Notes under the pieces: generated by a model
Seen by the model: only the letters and a program-made list of their open reading frames with translations
What the model was told of the DNA's origin: nothing
Databases searched by the model: none
Position numbers and translations under genes: made by a program
Assembly: GCA_029907355.1 (NCBI GenBank)
Contig: JARYLZ010000016.1
Span: forward strand, 1-46,391
Direction of reading: 5' to 3'
DNA from: Bacteroidota bacterium
Lineage (GTDB): Bacteria; Bacteroidota; Ignavibacteria; SZUA-365
DNA: 46,391 nt
Shown here: one piece after another, positions 43,274-46,391 of the stretch
Layout of the letters: each line of letters opens with the position of its first letter
Numbering within the stretch: position 1 is the first letter of the stretch

Positions 43274-44356
43274 TCAGGGGGCGGGGCGTGTCACCCAGCG
43301 GAGAACCGCCTCGAACACCCGTGCCGGTTCGAGGTGTTCCATACACCGGTATTCCGGGTTGACGCACGTCGGGCTGAAGAAGCACCGGCATTCCCGACTG
43401 GGGCTGAGTATTTCGCCTCTCCCGAACAGCTCGAATTCGGCAGGGTTGAAAATATTGTTGAAAAGGACAACGCGTTTCCGCAGGCCGATCGCGATGTGCA
43501 AAGCCATCGTGACGGCGGTGACGACGACCTCGCATCGGTCGACGAGGGCGATGAAATCGTTCAGGGGGAAATGCCCGAGGTACGTCCCGCCGGCTTCCGC
43601 CGCAAGGCGCACGTTCTTTTCGTGTTCCTGGGCTCCCCCCAGAAAAAGGGGCGTGTACCCCGCCGCACGCAGCTGCCGCGCCAGTTCGACCCAATATGCA
43701 TCGGGCCACAGGCGGCTCGTCCACCTCCCGCCGCATCCCGTATTCAGACCGACGACAGGCGCGCCGCCGTCGAGATCGAACGCGACCTGCGAATCGACCT
43801 CGAGAATGTACTCCTCCCCTTCCCATTGGAAACCGCAGATCTCGAAAATCTCCTGGATGTAATGCTTCGTGTTCAGACGGTTCAGGTCGTCGAAAATCCC
43901 GGTGAGGAACTTGTGCCGCGCGAACTCGTCCACCGGGGCAGGGACACCGTCCCGCAGGATGAAACCCCGCTTGACACCGGCTTTCAGGCGGCCGGCAAGG
44001 GCGCATGCTTCGCGGTCTTTGTCGAGATTGACGAGCACGTCGAAATCCATCGCCGAGAGTGTCGTCACCCCGGCCAGATCGAACTTCATGCGCACGTCCA
44101 CCGCCGACGGCAGGATCTCGGGCGTGTGGGTCAACCACCAGACCCGTGCGTGCGGGTGCAGCGCTTTCAATTTGCGGAGAAGGGGGGTCGTGCGGATGAC
44201 GTCGCCGACGGCACCGAGCTTGATGACGAGGATATCGCAGTCGACCCGCTCGTAGTGCGGGCACGCGCCGCAATGGTACCCGTTGCGCTTATGGGGCACG
44301 CACGGGACGTCGCCGCGGAACCACCGGCAATCCGGGAAATAAGGCGTCTCGTTCAT
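43274..44356 (-). CDS. Glycosyltransferase family 9 (heptosyltransferase-like) with Cys-rich N-terminus
   Basis: The 360-residue protein has the GT9 start ILVIKLGAVGDVIRTTPLLRKL at residues about 42-63 and the later donor-binding parts VVGLNTGCGGRWTSRLWP, YTPLFLGGAQEHEKN and VTAVTMALHIAIGLRKRVVL. Ahead of it is a ~40-residue extension with Cys10, Cys19, Cys29 and Cys32 (CRWFRGDVPC, then HCGACPHYE), a possible zinc-ribbon-like knuckle; another Cys cluster near the end (CRCFFSPTCVNPEYRC) may pair with it. Family members add heptose or related sugars to LPS core. The start overlaps the GT2 stop by four bases (ATGA), so translation is coupled. Confidence 0.9.
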   Translation of the reverse strand: MNETPYFPDCRWFRGDVPCVPHKRNGYHCGACPHYERVDCDILVIKLGAVGDVIRTTPLLRKLKALHPHARVWWLTHTPEILPSAVDVRMKFDLAGVTTLSAMDFDVLVNLDKDREACALAGRLKAGVKRGFILRDGVPAPVDEFARHKFLTGIFDDLNRLNTKHYIQEIFEICGFQWEGEEYILEVDSQVAFDLDGGAPVVGLNTGCGGRWTSRLWPDAYWVELARQLRAAGYTPLFLGGAQEHEKNVRLAAEAGGTYLGHFPLNDFIALVDRCEVVVTAVTMALHIAIGLRKRVVLFNNIFNPAEFELFGRGEILSPSRECRCFFSPTCVNPEYRCMEHLEPARVFEAVLRWVTRPAP

Positions 44357-45336
44357 GAAGGGTCCGTCTGCGCGGGCGATGCATCGAGTTCATCCCGGAC
44401 GCGGTACTCCGTGGTCCGATGCTCGCGCTTCGTGACCATTTCGGCGAGGAGCCCCGTGAGAACGAGCTGGACCCCGACGAGCATGAGGAGGATGCCGAGG
44501 AGGAGGAGCGGACGGTTGGAGATCGGCTTCCCGAGCAGCCACTCGACCGTCAGCCAGGCGTTGGCGGCGAGACCGAGGAGGAGGAGGGCCGTTCCGATGC
44601 TCCCGAACACGTGGAGCGGCCGCTGCGTGTACCGTGAGGTGAAGAGTACGGTGAGAAGATCGAGAAACCCTTTGAAAAAACGGCTGGCGCCGAACTTGGT
44701 CTTCCCGTACTTCCGAGGGTGGTGCCGGACCGGGATCTCGCTCACGCTGAAGCCTCCCATCCTCGCGAGGACGGGGATGTACCTGTGCATCTCGCCGTAG
44801 ACGTCGATGTTCTGCACCACTTCGCGGCGATATGCCTTCAGCCCGCAGTTGAAGTCATGGATCTCGATGCCGGTCATGAGCCGGGTGATGAAATTGAAGA
44901 ACCGGGACGGAATCGTCTTCGAAATGGGATCGTACCGCTTTTTCTTCCAACCCGAAACCATGTCGTACCCTTCATCGAGCTTTGCGATCAGTCGAGGGAT
45001 CTCGTCCGGGTCGTCCTGGAGATCGGCGTCCATGGTAACGACAATCCGCCCCCGCACGCGCTCGAAGCCTACCGCAAGAGCCGCGGATTTCCCGTAATTG
45101 CGCCGGAAACGGATGGCTCGGAAACGCGCGTCCGACTCGTGGAGCGAACGCAGCACATCGAACGAACCGTCGGTGCTCCCGTCGTCCATGAACCACGCCT
45201 CCCACTGGAGACCGAGCCCGTCCAGTACCGTTCGCAGCCGTTCGGCGAGTTCCCCGATGGATTCCCGCTCGTTGAAAAGCGGGACTACGACGGAAACGTC
45301 GATCCCCTCTCCGCCCCGGCGGGTGGTGCCGCCCAT
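44353..45336 (-). CDS. Membrane-anchored glycosyltransferase family 2 (polyprenyl-phosphate sugar synthase type)
   Basis: From ATG 45336 the protein has 327 residues; GTG 45366 is an alternative, and longer versions read into Arg-rich non-coding sequence. The catalytic domain shows VSVVVPLFNERESIGEL, the nucleotide-binding MDDGSTDGS, VVTMDADLQDDPDEIPRL with the DxD-type metal site, and GEMHRYIPVLARMGGF. Two C-terminal hydrophobic helices (FGSIGTALLLLGLAANAWL and LLLLGILLMLVGVQLVL) anchor it. This is the layout of GtrB/DPM1-like enzymes, which make polyprenyl-phosphate hexoses. It opens the operon and may provide the donor for the membrane glycosyltransferase at its end; that link is inference. 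Confidence 0.9.
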   Translation of the reverse strand: MGGTTRRGGEGIDVSVVVPLFNERESIGELAERLRTVLDGLGLQWEAWFMDDGSTDGSFDVLRSLHESDARFRAIRFRRNYGKSAALAVGFERVRGRIVVTMDADLQDDPDEIPRLIAKLDEGYDMVSGWKKKRYDPISKTIPSRFFNFITRLMTGIEIHDFNCGLKAYRREVVQNIDVYGEMHRYIPVLARMGGFSVSEIPVRHHPRKYGKTKFGASRFFKGFLDLLTVLFTSRYTQRPLHVFGSIGTALLLLGLAANAWLTVEWLLGKPISNRPLLLLGILLMLVGVQLVLTGLLAEMVTKREHRTTEYRVRDELDASPAQTDPS

Positions 45337-45668
45337 GTCGCCCGATAATCCGTGATGCGTATTCACGATGCTCGAATGCCCATCGAAAAAGAAAAAATAT
45401 CTACGGTGGAGACGATATGCAAAGACCACGCGTGGCTCGCATCGCTCCCGAACTGTTTTCTTCCCTTGTGAACTCTCCCCCGCGACGATCTCCGCCTGAG
45501 CCATGGGACGCCCGAGCCGTGCCTTTTCCGCCTGCAACGTGTAAGCAGCTCCCATCCTTGCTCGTCTCGACCTCCGCGTGTACCTTTCGCGGTATCCTCG
45601 ACACCGCGCCGCCGCACGGAACCGTTCGGGCGGCATGTATAGGACCCACTCACGGGAAAGGAGAGAGG
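45337..45668. other. Divergent intergenic region before the ATP-grasp gene
   Basis: These 332 bases lie between the leftward glycosyltransferase operon and the rightward ATP-grasp gene and should hold both promoters. The minus-strand frame remains open through most of it but translates as Arg-rich sequence with no motif. No hairpin or RNA gene was recognised. Confidence 0.4.
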
Positions 45669-46391
45669 ATGAAGACCATCGGTATTCTCTTCGGAATGGA
45701 AAACACCTTCCCGGGGGCGCTCGCGGACTGCATCAACGGCATGGGAGTGGAAGGCGTCCATGCCGAGCCCGTAAAAATCGGAGGCATCCGGGACGATCGC
45801 CCCGCCCCGTACGACGTGATCGTCGACCGTATTTCGCATCGCATGCCGTATTACCGCTCGTGGTTGAAACACGCCGCGCTGAACGGATCCATCGTCATAA
45901 ACGACCCGTTCCTCTGCTCGGCGGACGACAAGTTCATCGACGTGACCATCGCCCGGCGCGCGGGTGCTGCCGTCCCACGGACGGTCCTGATCCCTTCGAA
46001 AGAACACCCCCCAGAGACGACGGCCATGTCGATGCGGAACCTGCTGTACCCGCTGAACTGGGACGAGCTCTTTTCCTACGTCGGGTTCCCGCTGTTCATG
46101 AAACCGCACTCCGGAGGCGGGTGGAGACAGGTGTACAAGATCCACACGCCTGAGGAGTTCTTCTTCTACTACGACCAGAGCGGTCCCATCTGCATGATGA
46201 TCCAGGAGGCGATCCACCACGAGGCATACTACCGCTGTTTCTGCATCGGAAGGCGGGACGTCCGCATCATGCCGTTCGCCCCTCAGCAACCGATCCACCT
46301 GCGCTACATCACCGAGTACCCGGATGTCCCGCCGAGCGTCCTCGACCGAATGAGGAAAGACGTCCTCGCGATCAACGGCATTCTCGGTTAC
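45669..46391 (+). CDS. ATP-grasp (RimK/glutathione-synthase-like) protein, truncated by window end
   Basis: The frame opens at ATG 45669, directly preceded by GGAGAGAGG, and runs 241 codons without a stop off the right edge. It starts MKTIGILFGMENTFPGALAD, a Rossmann-like N-domain, then NDPFLCSADDKFIDVTIARR and AGAAVPRTVLIPSKE, where the Asp-Lys precedes the ATP-grasp fold. It continues with VGFPLFMKPHSGGGWRQVYK, the nucleotide-binding Lys and Gly-rich loop, and MMIQEAIHHEAYYRCFCIG. This order is that of RimK-like carboxylate-amine ligases. The C-terminal metal-binding residues lie outside the window, so activity cannot be confirmed. Substrate unknown. It is transcribed away from the glycosyltransferase operon. 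Confidence 0.82.
   Translation, partial: MKTIGILFGMENTFPGALADCINGMGVEGVHAEPVKIGGIRDDRPAPYDVIVDRISHRMPYYRSWLKHAALNGSIVINDPFLCSADDKFIDVTIARRAGAAVPRTVLIPSKEHPPETTAMSMRNLLYPLNWDELFSYVGFPLFMKPHSGGGWRQVYKIHTPEEFFFYYDQSGPICMMIQEAIHHEAYYRCFCIGRRDVRIMPFAPQQPIHLRYITEYPDVPPSVLDRMRKDVLAINGILGY

Noticed and set aside
1-46391. CRISPR arrays, tRNA or rRNA genes, insertion sequences, prophage genes
   Set aside because: No regularly spaced repeats, tRNA-like cloverleaf, rRNA segment, transposase, integrase or phage structural motif was recognised on either strand by eye.

Overview
This 46.4 kb, high-GC window looks like a bacterial chromosome from the Fibrobacteres-Chlorobi-Bacteroidetes (FCB) group, probably near Ignavibacteria/Kapabacteria. 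The main evidence is several large secreted proteins ending in type IX secretion (T9SS) sorting domains (NYPNPFNPTT-like motif, then VYDIMGRRV-like and AGTYVLRL-like strands), alongside outer-membrane barrels and lipoproteins. The taxonomic placement is inference; no rRNA or tRNA gene was seen.

Layout. (1) 1-5.97 kb: the 3' end of a dockerin/T9SS protein, an MlaF-like ABC ATPase, then gatE-gatD, the archaeal-type tRNA-dependent amidotransferase, convergent with thyX. (2) 6-13.3 kb: a gene-poor stretch, a PAS-domain protein, an outer-membrane barrel, a CASTOR/POLLUX-type channel homologue, a lipoprotein, a small membrane protein and another probable outer-membrane protein. (3) 13.5-24.4 kb, minus strand: four consecutive secreted proteins (a 1700-residue metalloprotease-like protein, a BACON/T9SS protein, a double-LamG protein and a beta-helix protein). 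(4) 25.1-25.7 kb: a Spy/LTXXQ-like periplasmic protein with a Cys/Met-rich repeat tail. (5) 25.9-27.6 kb, minus strand: a PTPS-FolE-SDR operon that matches the three steps of tetrahydrobiopterin synthesis. (6) 27.7-31.5 kb, minus strand: a decayed hybrid-cluster-protein (hcp) gene, then a hemerythrin-like protein, two peroxiredoxins and dodecin, i.e. a redox/nitrosative stress group. (7) 31.7-40 kb, minus strand: alpha-glucan phosphorylase, a subtilisin-like secreted protease and a seven-LysM lytic transglycosylase. (8) 40.4-45.3 kb, minus strand: four glycosyltransferases (GT2, GT9, GT4 and an integral-membrane ArnT/PMT-like enzyme) forming a surface-polysaccharide operon, with a divergent ATP-grasp gene running off the right edge.

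The observations most worth a second look are the archaeal-type GatDE pair in a bacterial context, the apparent tetrahydrobiopterin operon whose PTPS carries the eukaryote-like Cx5HGHN spacing, the hcp gene caught in decay, and a dispersed palindromic repeat, one copy of which is translated inside the transglycosylase. No CRISPR array, transposase, integrase or phage gene was recognised.
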